A stretch of DNA of 20,706 nt, taken from positions 1 through 20,706 of the forward strand of contig JAEWME010000309.1 of the NCBI GenBank assembly GCA_023393265.1, in the 5' to 3' direction. Positions 1 to 7,890 of this stretch are shown in pieces. This DNA comes from Bacteroidota bacterium. Lineage in GTDB: Bacteria > Bacteroidota > Bacteroidia > Bacteroidales > Prolixibacteraceae. Below the pieces are notes generated by a model. The model saw nothing but the letters and a program-made list of their open reading frames with translations. It was not told the DNA's origin and ran no database searches. The translations under genes were made by a program, and so were the position numbers. Within the stretch, counting starts at the first letter, position 1. Every line of letters begins with the position of its first letter.

Positions 1-1524
1 GGAGTCACCGAATCATTGGTTGTCGTTGAGGCCCGCTTTAAAGAATATTGTACCACTTTCGGGAAAGAGGTTTTCGACGATTACCAGGTTCAGGTAAAAA
101 AACTAGCGCAAAACATTGAGCTTCTTCAGGAAACATTCGAAAAAGATTCGACTGGTACGGCAGGACGCATCACCAGAATTTTCAACGACAAAACCAAAGA
201 AGCCGATATTTATATGAAACTGCGGCTTATTACCGATTCGCTCATTTTCTCGGCCGGAAACCTTCAGGACAATAAGGCGGAACTCGAAAAATATATTGGT
301 AATCAATCGACGCTGAAGGTTGATACGGTGAGCTTTACGCGAACCACCGAGCTGCATAAAAAGGGAATTTTGGGTAAGCTTAAAAGTGCTATTGTCGGTG
401 AAAAAATTCAACAACAGGAGAATACAAAACTTCGCGTGCAGTCGGGTGTCGATGCAGAGCGGAACAATATCAGGCAGGCGATGATCAGAGCACTTCAGGC
501 CAACAAAGTTTCTGCTGGCAGTCCAAATTTCAACGAGTTGGTTAAAAAAACAGTGGAGTTGAAAGAAAGCGAACTAAAGCTCATTGAAATTAATAATTCG
601 CTCATCGGACAAATTCAGCAACTAATTGAGGAAGTGAAGATTAGCATCCGTCAACAGGAAGCCGAACACAATAGTTTGTTCCTGAAAACGGTTCGCCATT
701 CAACAGATTTTTTGCAAAATATCCTGATTGTTTTGATGTTGCTGGCTTGTTCGCTGGCTGTTTATATTTTGCTGCTGGCTTACCGAAACGGCAAATTTCA
801 GGATAACATCATTTCTTTAAATGAGAAAATCAGGAAGGATTCGATTGAAAAGGATAAGTTTTATTCGATCGTCAGTCACGACATTATGAACCCTTTCAAT
901 GCCCTTCTTGGGTTTAGTAAAATACTGAAAGATGCGGTGAAGGAAGGTGATCAGAAAGAAGTGGAAGAATGTTCGGCTATTGTTCACCAGTCGGCCAACC
1001 GGATTTCCGATTTGCTTCAAAACTTACTGGTGTGGTCGCGGATGCAAAACGGGAAAATGCAGTTTGATCCGAAAAGTCAGAGTATCAACCAGCTTGTTGG
1101 CACTGCAATGAGCGTTGTTTCGCCCATCGCAAAAAATAAAGAAATAAAGCTGGGTTGGGACGTAAAAGGGGAATTAAAGGCTGAAGTGGATAAGAACATG
1201 ATTAGTTCAGTGATTCAGAACCTGGCTACCAACGCAATTAAGTTTACTGAAAAAGGTGGTGAGGTAAATCTTTGGGTTTCTCCGGAAAATGGGAACCTGA
1301 AATTTGCTGTTTCCGATACTGGAGTGGGGATGAGTGATGAACAGCTTCAAAAACTTTTCAGGCTCGATCAAGCTTCTTCGTCGCGCGGAACTGCCGAGGA
1401 AACCGGCACCGGACTTGGACTCATCATTTCGAAGGAATTTGTCGAGAAACATGGCGGAACAATTTGGGCTGAAAGTGCTACCGGGAAGGGTAGTACGTTT
1501 TACTTCACCATTCCGGTGAAGTAA
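1..1524 (+). CDS. Sensor histidine kinase, 5' end outside window (partial)
   Basis: Membrane-bound histidine kinase. The reading frame is open to base 1, so the true start and probably a first membrane helix lie upstream; the TTG at 16 is only the first possible start inside the window. Counting codons from base 1, residues 1-240 form a helix-rich, charged region of likely periplasmic sensor type, and residues 241-261 are a transmembrane helix. A HisKA domain follows with phospho-acceptor His293 in SHDIMNPFN, then an HATPase domain with an N-box (NLATNAIKF, Asn411), a G1 box (DTGVGM) and a G2 box (GTGLGL). There is no receiver domain, so it must signal to a separate regulator that is not in this window. 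It is separated from the HTCS gene by 283 bases and a terminator, so membership of the polysaccharide locus is uncertain. The kinase call is firm; the signal it senses is unknown. Confidence 0.93.
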   Translation, partial: GVTESLVVVEARFKEYCTTFGKEVFDDYQVQVKKLAQNIELLQETFEKDSTGTAGRITRIFNDKTKEADIYMKLRLITDSLIFSAGNLQDNKAELEKYIGNQSTLKVDTVSFTRTTELHKKGILGKLKSAIVGEKIQQQENTKLRVQSGVDAERNNIRQAMIRALQANKVSAGSPNFNELVKKTVELKESELKLIEINNSLIGQIQQLIEEVKISIRQQEAEHNSLFLKTVRHSTDFLQNILIVLMLLACSLAVYILLLAYRNGKFQDNIISLNEKIRKDSIEKDKFYSIVSHDIMNPFNALLGFSKILKDAVKEGDQKEVEECSAIVHQSANRISDLLQNLLVWSRMQNGKMQFDPKSQSINQLVGTAMSVVSPIAKNKEIKLGWDVKGELKAEVDKNMISSVIQNLATNAIKFTEKGGEVNLWVSPENGNLKFAVSDTGVGMSDEQLQKLFRLDQASSSRGTAEETGTGLGLIISKEFVEKHGGTIWAESATGKGSTFYFTIPVK

Positions 1525-1546
1525 GACTCGACTCCTGAAGGAGCTT

Positions 1547-1586
1547 TGATTTTTAACCCTGGAGCGCAGCGCTAAAATCATTTTTT
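1547..1586 (+). terminator. Probable intrinsic terminator after histidine kinase
   Basis: TGATTTT (1547-1553) pairs perfectly with AAAATCA (1574-1580). The enclosed segment contains the near-palindrome AGCGC-A-GCGCT, and six T follow the outer stem (1581-1586). A smaller hairpin, CTCC-TGAA-GGAG (1532-1543), sits just before it. The AT-rich outer stem makes the call moderate, but the position 23 bases after the kinase stop codon supports it. Confidence 0.45.
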
Positions 1587-1668
1587 ACATCATTACTGTT
1601 TTTTTCTGAAATAAATACTAAAGTACAGTTAATAGTAAGTGTTTTTTTTACCGATTACTATCTTGTTG

Positions 1669-1709
1669 CTGCGTAGGGTTTTGAGATGTTTTAGTTTTTT
1701 AAACATCTC
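1669..1709 (+). promoter_or_regulatory. Candidate HTCS operator upstream of the HTCS gene (GTAGGGTT + 9-bp inverted repeat)
   Basis: GTAGGGTT (1673-1680) is followed by a perfect 9-bp inverted repeat, GAGATGTTT (1683-1691) and AAACATCTC (1701-1709), whose loop holds TAGTTTTTT. Read as direct half-sites, TAGGGTT starts at 1674 and TAGTTTT at 1692, 18 bases apart. The same arrangement occurs upstream of the GH43 gene at 5849-5885, with different arm sequences. AraC-family DNA-binding domains commonly recognise tandem half-sites near promoters, so autoregulation by the downstream HTCS is a reasonable inference. No long T-run follows the hairpin, so it is unlikely to be a terminator. Confidence 0.5.
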
Positions 1710-1716
1710 CTTTATA

Positions 1717-1737
1717 ATAGTTGGGTGTATCAACTAT
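1717..1737 (+). repeat. 7-bp inverted repeat in HTCS leader
   Basis: ATAGTTG (1717-1723) and CAACTAT (1731-1737) are perfect inverted arms around a 7-base loop, lying 7 bases after the preceding 9-bp inverted repeat and about 70 bases before the HTCS start. No T-run follows. It could be a second protein site or a leader RNA hairpin; function is unknown. Confidence 0.4.
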
Positions 1738-1807
1738 CTGGATAAAGATGCTTAATATTGTTACATGATTGAATTTTGCCTTTACTTAAATGGTTTAGCG
1801 GAATTTT

Positions 1808-4800
1808 ATGATGACATCGAGATTTAACATTGTTGTCCTGTTCTTTTTGAGTTTCGTTTTTTCTTCAGGTGCCTCTCCCGTAAAATTCTATAGTGTCAAT
1901 TCACTGTTTGGCATTTCGATGCGCGAAACCAACTCTGTGTGCTCCGATGAGCAGGGATTTATGTGGACGTCGTCGAAAACCGGCATTTTGAGGATCACTG
2001 AAGATGATTACCGCATTTACCATCTTCCTTACGAAACTGCCGACGTAATTAAAGTAAAACTGCAGTACAAAAATTTAAGTCTTCTGGCTTATACCAATAA
2101 CGGACAGATTTTCGAATATGACCATGTGTCTGATCATTTTCAATTGGCTGTTAATCTGCGAAAACACATTGTGAATGATGATTTGATTGTTTTCGATTTA
2201 TTAATTGACGATGCCAATATTTGGTGGATCTCCACTTCTTCTGGAATTTACAAATATGAGAAAGGCAATTTACAGCCTGCATTTGAGTTTTCGTCGAATC
2301 GTTATGGCATTACGTGGTTTGATCGTACACATATTATCGTTGCAAAGCTGGACGGAATTTGGATGTTCAATATTCAATCGCTCGAAAAAAAGCAGATTTA
2401 TGTAGCAAAACCACATGAATCATTTCATTTTTTTTCACTTTGTCTGGAGGCTGATAAGACTCACCTCTGGATGGGAACTTTGTCGGAAGGATTGTTCCAA
2501 TATGATTTTGGCCGCAAAACGATTTCTCCTATACTGAAGGCAGTATTACCCGATCAACCAATCCTTGACATTGTAGAAAACAGCGATTCAACGTGCCTGA
2601 TTGGGTTCGACGGACAAGGGATTTGGGAGCTTCGAAAGCGAATCCCAAAGGTGCTGAATATTTATACAGAAAGTCTGGATGTTCCCTATTCGCTGAAAGG
2701 AAATGGTGTGTATGATATGTTTTGTGATCCGAACCGGAGAGTCTGGGTTTGCACATACAGCGGCGGGCTTTCGTTTTTCGACCAGTCTTCCCCTTTGGTT
2801 ACGCAAATTACCCATTCACCCAACAATTCAAATTCTCTGGTAAACAACGATGTGAATGATGTTTTGGAGGACAAGGAAGGGAAAATGTGGTTTGCAACAA
2901 ATAATGGAATTAGTTACTGGAACCCGGCTACCAACGAATGGCGAAACCTATATAGCGACAAAGAGAAACAGGCGCGTGTCTTCCTCTCCCTTTGCGAAGA
3001 TAATCGCGGAAGGATTTGGGCAGCCAACTATTCTTCGGGTGTTTATGTGCTTGATAGAAAAACAGGACGTGAACTGGCTCATTACCAAAAAGGAATCGGT
3101 TCGCCTTTGCTTAATAATTTTATTCTGAATATATACAAAGACAGTGCAGGAGATATTTGGCTCGGTGGAGGAAATGGAACTGTGGTATGCTTTTCTGAAA
3201 AAGAAAATAAATTTAAAACCTATTCAGAAGAACCGATCGGTTGTTTTATTGGACTTGTCAACAATCAGATGTTTTTGGGGTGCAGCTATGGTTTGTCTGT
3301 TCTCAATAAACAAACGGGTATTGTCAAGCGGCTGATTCAGGGTCTGCTGGTCCGCGATGCGGTGATGGTGGAAAAGGACATTTGGATATGCACTTCAGGA
3401 GAGGGTTTAATCCGCTATAATTACGAATCGGGTGATACAGAGCGATTCACCATTCAGGATGGTTTGCCTTCGAATTTTCTTAACAGCATGATCGTACGTG
3501 GCGATTATTTCTGGATTGGAACAGAGAGTGGATTGTGCCGTTTCGATCCTCACACAAAAGCAGTTTCGACATATTCTTCTATTTACACGCTTTCCCGGGT
3601 TTCTTTCAATGCCCGTGCCCGAACAAGTCTGCTTAATGGGCAATTGGCCTGGGGCACCAACAACGGAGTAGTTATTTTTTCGCCTGATTTGGTGAGCGAA
3701 AGTCCGGCAAGCGGGAAAATATATTTTCAGGATTTGACCGTTTCCGGAAGGTCTTTGCGTGATATTCCTTCCTTTGATCTGAAAACGCCTGTCGATAGCC
3801 TGAAGTCGATCAATCTGAAATATTTTCAGAATACAATTAGTCTGGAACTGGTTCCGATTGGCATATCTTCGGATGCCCGGTTTTCGTGGATGCTGGATGG
3901 ATTTGACAAAGAATGGACCTCGCCTGCAAGTAACCGGATTGTAACATACACCAACCTGCCGAGCGGCACATATCTGTTGAAAGTGAAACTTTACGAAAGT
4001 TCACTGTCGAGCGTGATTAATGAACGTTCAATCCGGATAAAAATCATTCCACCTTTCTGGCGAACAATTTGGTTTATTGTAATAGTATTTGTCGTTGTAT
4101 CAGGAATTCTCATCCTCTATTTTCTTTTTTATGTAAATAGGTTAAAACAAAGACATACGGAGGAAAAAGTACGGTTTTTTACCAATACGGCACATGATAT
4201 CCGAACCTCGCTGACCCTGATTAAAGCGCCGATTGAAGAACTTGGACACGAACGAGAACTTTCATCATCAGGAAAAACATACCTGAATCTTGCCCGAGAG
4301 CAGGCTCAGCGTCTTTCGTTCGTAGTGACACAATTAATGGATTTTCAGAAGGCTGATGTTGGCAAGGAACAACTAAACCTGGTAATGGTCGATTTGGTGC
4401 AGTTTATTTCGGTCCGAAAAATCATGTACGAATCGTTTGCCCAAAATAGGGGAGTCAAGCTCATTTTCAACTGTGAAAAGTCAAATTGTGTAACTGCCAT
4501 TGATGAAATTAAAATGGAAAAGGTGGTTGATAATCTTCTTTCCAACGCTGTAAAATATTCGCACCCGGGTGGTCAGGTTCTTATCGATTTTAATTGCACA
4601 GATAAGAAATGGATGTTGCAGGTTAAAGACTGGGGAATAGGCATTGGCCGGAAAGCACAGCGGCAGCTTTTCAAAGAGTTTTACAGAAGCGACAATGCAA
4701 TTAATTCGAAAGTTGTCGGTTCAGGAATAGGCTTGTTGCTCGTCAGAAAATATGTGTCGATGCATGGCGGAGAAGTGGATTGTGAAAGTCAGGAGAATGT

Positions 4801-5695
4801 GGGTTCAACTTTTCGGATAGAAGTACCGGTTAGAGAGGTAGCTGGACCAGTTTCTCCGTCCGGTCTTTCTGCCAAAGTGAATGTGCAGGAGGCTCCACCT
4901 GAAGCAACTGTTGCAATCGATGGTGGCGAAATTGCATTAAGTCGTGAATTGAAAGTCCTTGTCGTTGAAGATAACGATGATTTATTGGGTTTTATGAGTA
5001 GTGCTTTAAGCAATGAGTTTAAAGTTCTTAAAGCAGAAGACGGTGTTCGGGCATGGGAAGTTATTTCCAGACAATTGCCCGATTTAGTTGTATCGGATAT
5101 CATGATGCCCAACATGAATGGGTACGATTTATGTAAATTGATCAAGTCGACATACGAAACATCACATATTCCAATTGTTTTATTGACTGCCCTTTCAGAA
5201 AAAGAGGAACAGTTGTTTGGTTTGGGTTTAGGCGCCGATGATTACCTGACAAAACCATTTGACATGAATCTACTGATACAGAGAATAAAATCGATAATCC
5301 GAAACAGGGAAGCCGTCAGAGAAAAAGCTTTGAAATTAATCAAAGGTGGTTCATCTGAGCCGATTTTTACGAATGACCTGAATGACAAGTTCCTGAAACG
5401 AATTCTTGAAGTAGCCAGGGATAATATTTCGAATGTACAATTCAGTAAAGAGTTATTTGCTTCGGAAATGAATATGAGTCCTTCACTGCTTTATAAAAAG
5501 GTTAAATCGCTGACTGACCAGACACCTACTGATTTCATCAAGATTGTACGTCTCGATAAAGCACTCGAATTATTAATGGAAAAAAAATATACAGTTACAG
5601 AAGTAAGCGAATTGTGCGGATTTGCGAGCGTGGCATATTTCAGTACTGTTTTTAAAAAGCATTTTGGCAAGTCTCCAACCGAGGTAGTTGAATAA
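1808..5695 (+). CDS. Hybrid two-component system regulator (HTCS), AraC output
   Basis: A one-protein two-component system of 1295 residues that controls polysaccharide utilization operons in Bacteroidota. An N-terminal signal sequence (residues 1-22) is followed by a long periplasmic sensor built from two-component-regulator propeller repeats, seen as recurring xxIWxxTxxGIxxY-type blades, and then a Y_Y_Y domain at about 674-735. One membrane helix spans about 754-779. The cytoplasmic part holds HisKA with His796 (AHDIRTSL), HATPase (DWGIGIG and GSGIGL boxes), a receiver with phospho-acceptor Asp1097 (SDIMMPNMNG) and conserved Lys1149 (LTKPFD), and a C-terminal AraC HTH at about 1190-1295. 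All key residues are intact. The ATG at 1808 gives a proper signal peptide; the next codon is also ATG. It lies directly upstream of GH43-susCD and is the obvious regulator. The ligand is probably a xylan-derived oligosaccharide, inferred from the neighbours. Confidence 0.96.
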   Translation: MMTSRFNIVVLFFLSFVFSSGASPVKFYSVNSLFGISMRETNSVCSDEQGFMWTSSKTGILRITEDDYRIYHLPYETADVIKVKLQYKNLSLLAYTNNGQIFEYDHVSDHFQLAVNLRKHIVNDDLIVFDLLIDDANIWWISTSSGIYKYEKGNLQPAFEFSSNRYGITWFDRTHIIVAKLDGIWMFNIQSLEKKQIYVAKPHESFHFFSLCLEADKTHLWMGTLSEGLFQYDFGRKTISPILKAVLPDQPILDIVENSDSTCLIGFDGQGIWELRKRIPKVLNIYTESLDVPYSLKGNGVYDMFCDPNRRVWVCTYSGGLSFFDQSSPLVTQITHSPNNSNSLVNNDVNDVLEDKEGKMWFATNNGISYWNPATNEWRNLYSDKEKQARVFLSLCEDNRGRIWAANYSSGVYVLDRKTGRELAHYQKGIGSPLLNNFILNIYKDSAGDIWLGGGNGTVVCFSEKENKFKTYSEEPIGCFIGLVNNQMFLGCSYGLSVLNKQTGIVKRLIQGLLVRDAVMVEKDIWICTSGEGLIRYNYESGDTERFTIQDGLPSNFLNSMIVRGDYFWIGTESGLCRFDPHTKAVSTYSSIYTLSRVSFNARARTSLLNGQLAWGTNNGVVIFSPDLVSESPASGKIYFQDLTVSGRSLRDIPSFDLKTPVDSLKSINLKYFQNTISLELVPIGISSDARFSWMLDGFDKEWTSPASNRIVTYTNLPSGTYLLKVKLYESSLSSVINERSIRIKIIPPFWRTIWFIVIVFVVVSGILILYFLFYVNRLKQRHTEEKVRFFTNTAHDIRTSLTLIKAPIEELGHERELSSSGKTYLNLAREQAQRLSFVVTQLMDFQKADVGKEQLNLVMVDLVQFISVRKIMYESFAQNRGVKLIFNCEKSNCVTAIDEIKMEKVVDNLLSNAVKYSHPGGQVLIDFNCTDKKWMLQVKDWGIGIGRKAQRQLFKEFYRSDNAINSKVVGSGIGLLLVRKYVSMHGGEVDCESQENVGSTFRIEVPVREVAGPVSPSGLSAKVNVQEAPPEATVAIDGGEIALSRELKVLVVEDNDDLLGFMSSALSNEFKVLKAEDGVRAWEVISRQLPDLVVSDIMMPNMNGYDLCKLIKSTYETSHIPIVLLTALSEKEEQLFGLGLGADDYLTKPFDMNLLIQRIKSIIRNREAVREKALKLIKGGSSEPIFTNDLNDKFLKRILEVARDNISNVQFSKELFASEMNMSPSLLYKKVKSLTDQTPTDFIKIVRLDKALELLMEKKYTVTEVSELCGFASVAYFSTVFKKHFGKSPTEVVE

Positions 5696-5697
5696 CT

Positions 5698-5709
5698 ATT
5701 CCATGGAAT
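5698..5709. repeat. 12-bp perfect palindrome after HTCS stop
   Basis: ATTCCATGGAAT is perfectly self-complementary and begins 3 bases after the HTCS stop codon. No T-run follows it, and the actual terminator lies about 80 bases further on. It may be chance or a small protein-binding site. Confidence 0.25.
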
Positions 5710-5790
5710 TCGACTGCATATTTCAAAGAATACATCCCTTTTCTTTCGGCTACCTGCCCAGACATTTTTATTGCTATATATTTCTAAAGT

Positions 5791-5813
5791 AAAGCCAAAG
5801 ATTTGGCTTTTTG
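5791..5813 (+). terminator. Intrinsic terminator after HTCS gene
   Basis: AAAGCCAA (5791-5798) and TTGGCTTT (5803-5810) form a perfect 8-bp stem with a 4-base loop, running into a T-run (5808-5812). It closes the HTCS transcript 95 bases after its stop codon and separates it from the GH43-susCD unit. Confidence 0.75.
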
Positions 5814-5848
5814 TATTATGATTCTGTTTGTCAGGCTTTTGTTTGCTT

Positions 5849-5895
5849 CTGTGTAGGGTTAATATTTTATTAGTTTTAAATATTATCTGAATTTG
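5849..5895 (+). promoter_or_regulatory. Candidate HTCS operator and promoter for GH43-susCD
   Basis: CTGTGTAGGGTT (5849-5860) matches the element upstream of the HTCS gene at 11 of 12 bases. A perfect 8-bp inverted repeat follows, TAATATTT (5860-5867) and AAATATTA (5878-5885), with TAGTTTT (5871-5877) in the loop. Half-sites TAGGGTT (5854) and TAGTTTT (5871) are 17 bases apart. TGAATTTG (5888-5895) is one base from the Bacteroidota -7 consensus TAnnTTTG, which would place the second half-site over the -33 region, a typical activator position. The operator role is inferred from this layout and the duplicated motif; the transcription start is not known. Confidence 0.5.
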
Positions 5896-5983
5896 AAAAC
5901 AGAATATCTATAATTAAAAGCCGTTGAGGCGCCCTCTCTTTACTTTTACTTTCGATAAACAATCTAACGAACCTAACCGCATT

Positions 5984-7729
5984 ATGAAAAGAAAATTTTG
6001 CTTCCCAGTTGCAGGGAAATCTCTTCGTGCGTTTGTTTTTATAGGTGTCACACTAACACTTGTATCTTTTAGTATTTGTAATGATGGTCAAAGTTCCGGC
6101 AATGATTCTGCAGGAAAATCGTTGGCGCATTTCGATTACTTTAAATACACTGGCAATGATGACATTTATAATGAAAACACGCTTCCTTCAAAAGAGTATT
6201 TCTATAATCCTGTTTTCCCTGGTTGGTATTCCGATCCGAGTATATGTTCCAATGGCGAAGATTATTTTTTGGTGACATCCACATTTTCTTATTTTCCGGG
6301 AGTCCCGATTTTTCACAGCACAGATTTAGTAAACTGGAAGCAAATTGGCCATATCCTCGACCGTGAATCACAATTACCGCTAAAAGGACAGCGAACAAGC
6401 GGTGGAATCTTTGCCCCGGCAATCAGTTACAATCCCAACAACAAGACTTATTACATGATTACGACCAATGTTGGAGCTGGAAATTTCTTTGTTAAAACAA
6501 AAGACCCGTTTGGGTCCTGGTCAGAACCGGTCTGGCTTCCTGATGTAAAAGGAATTGACCCTTCCTTCTTTTTCGACGACAATGGCAGGGCCTACATTGT
6601 AAATAATGATGCCCCTGAAATGAAGCCTCAATACGATGGACACCGCGCAATATGGGTTCAGGAATTTGATGTGAATACCGACAAAACTACCGGGCCGCGA
6701 AAGGTGCTTATTAACGGAGGTATTCATTTTGAGGAAAAACCTATTTGGATTGAAGGCCCTCACATGTATAAAATAAATGGTCAGTATTATTTGATGGCGG
6801 CAGAGGGAGGAACTGGACCTAACCATTCTGAAGTAATTCTGAAGGGCGATTCTCCTATGGGAACATTTGTTGCCTGGGATAAAAATCCGATTCTGACACA
6901 GCGACAACTCGATCCGAACCGTGAAAATCCGGTAACCTGTGCGGGTCACGCTGATCTGGTAAAAACAAAAGAAGGCGACTGGTGGGCCGTGTTTTTGGCA
7001 TGTAGACCAATCAATGGGCAGTTTGAAAATCTTGGTCGTGAGACATTCATGATGCCTGTGAAATGGAGTTCCGATGGTTTTCCATATATGACTCAAGGAA
7101 ATGACCTTATTCCCGTACTTTTAAAACGGAACGGAACAGAACGCAATCATGCTACCACTTTTGGCAACTTCAGTTATTCCGAAGATTTTGAAAAAGAGAA
7201 ACTTGGACCCGAATGGATGACGCTTAGAACCCCTGCTTCCGATTTATACTCGCTAAGCGAAAAAAGCGGGTTTTTATCCCTTCAGTGTGCTGAGACGAAT
7301 GCCACGGAGCGTAATACTCCGGCTTTTGTATGCCGCCGGATACAGCATCACAAATTTGAGTGCACTACACAGATAACCTTCGATCCTGCGAAAGAAACCG
7401 ATGAAGCCGGAATGCTGCTCTATAAAGATGAATTTCACCAATACTTTTTCGGTATCGCCAAATCGGCGACTGCACGAAAGATCAGCCTGATAAAAGTTTC
7501 AAATTCCGGTAAGGAAGTACTGGCAAGCCAAGAAATTGAGTTAGGAAAGCCCATTCTATTGAGTGTCAATTCAACGGGAATGAGTTACGATTTCATTTTT
7601 AAAGTAGGAAACGGTGAAGTTAAATCACTGATTAGCGATGTTGATGCAAGATTTTTGTCTACCGCCAATGCTTCAGGATTTACCGGAACAACGATTGGAA
7701 TGTATGCTACAGGAAAACCATTGAAATGA
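5984..7729 (+). CDS. GH43 beta-xylosidase / alpha-L-arabinofuranosidase with C-terminal ConA-like domain
   Basis: A 581-residue glycoside hydrolase family 43 enzyme, expected to release xylose or arabinose from xylan-derived oligosaccharides. The start at 5984 (ATG) was preferred over TTG at 5924 because it puts a hydrophobic signal at the N-terminus. Cys32 in SFSIC could be a lipoprotein cysteine, but Ile at -1 is not canonical, so secretion by an ordinary signal peptide is equally possible. The five-bladed propeller domain spans about 70-380. Its expected catalytic triad is visible: base Asp84 (WYSDPSI), pKa-modulating Asp192 (GIDPSFFF) and acid Glu257 (WIEGPH). Residues from about 395 onward form the beta-sandwich typical of the beta-xylosidase-like GH43 subfamilies. 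It is the first gene of the unit with susC/susD. Family assignment is firm; the choice between xylosidase and arabinofuranosidase cannot be made from sequence alone. Confidence 0.92.
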   Translation: MKRKFCFPVAGKSLRAFVFIGVTLTLVSFSICNDGQSSGNDSAGKSLAHFDYFKYTGNDDIYNENTLPSKEYFYNPVFPGWYSDPSICSNGEDYFLVTSTFSYFPGVPIFHSTDLVNWKQIGHILDRESQLPLKGQRTSGGIFAPAISYNPNNKTYYMITTNVGAGNFFVKTKDPFGSWSEPVWLPDVKGIDPSFFFDDNGRAYIVNNDAPEMKPQYDGHRAIWVQEFDVNTDKTTGPRKVLINGGIHFEEKPIWIEGPHMYKINGQYYLMAAEGGTGPNHSEVILKGDSPMGTFVAWDKNPILTQRQLDPNRENPVTCAGHADLVKTKEGDWWAVFLACRPINGQFENLGRETFMMPVKWSSDGFPYMTQGNDLIPVLLKRNGTERNHATTFGNFSYSEDFEKEKLGPEWMTLRTPASDLYSLSEKSGFLSLQCAETNATERNTPAFVCRRIQHHKFECTTQITFDPAKETDEAGMLLYKDEFHQYFFGIAKSATARKISLIKVSNSGKEVLASQEIELGKPILLSVNSTGMSYDFIFKVGNGEVKSLISDVDARFLSTANASGFTGTTIGMYATGKPLK

Positions 7730-7811
7730 ATTGTGTTTTCAGGAAAAATAAATATAAAATAAACTACTCATTAAATGAATTGACTATGCAGACATGAAAA
7801 ATCACTAACAA

Positions 7812-7851
7812 AACAGGATTCCCTGTTCGCTGATTGTCAATGAATTTTGAC
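7812..7851 (+). promoter_or_regulatory. Paired hairpins in the susC leader
   Basis: The 161-base gap between GH43 and susC holds two small inverted repeats. AACAGG-ATTC-CCTGTT (7812-7827) is a 6-bp stem with a tetraloop; GTCAA (7836-7840) and TTGAC (7847-7851) flank TGAATT. The second overlaps GAATTTTG (7842-7849), one base from the -7 consensus TAnnTTTG. No T-run follows either stem, so they do not look like terminators. An internal promoter or a leader structure tuning susC expression are both possible. Confidence 0.35.
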
Positions 7852-7890
7852 TTCTAAACTGGATTTTATTAACTAACTTAATTGTATTTT

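Noticed and set aside
1713..1718. TATAAT as a sigma70-type -10 box for the HTCS gene
   Set aside because: Bacteroidota primary sigma factors use TAnnTTTG, not TATAAT, and such a hexamer is expected by chance in AT-rich DNA.
5924..5983. TTG start 20 codons upstream for GH43
   Set aside because: It would bury the signal sequence; the ATG at 5984 has a normal N-terminus and leader context.
6521..7096. 191-codon minus-strand ORF opposite GH43
   Set aside because: It lies wholly inside the catalytic domain of GH43, and its composition looks like an antisense translation.
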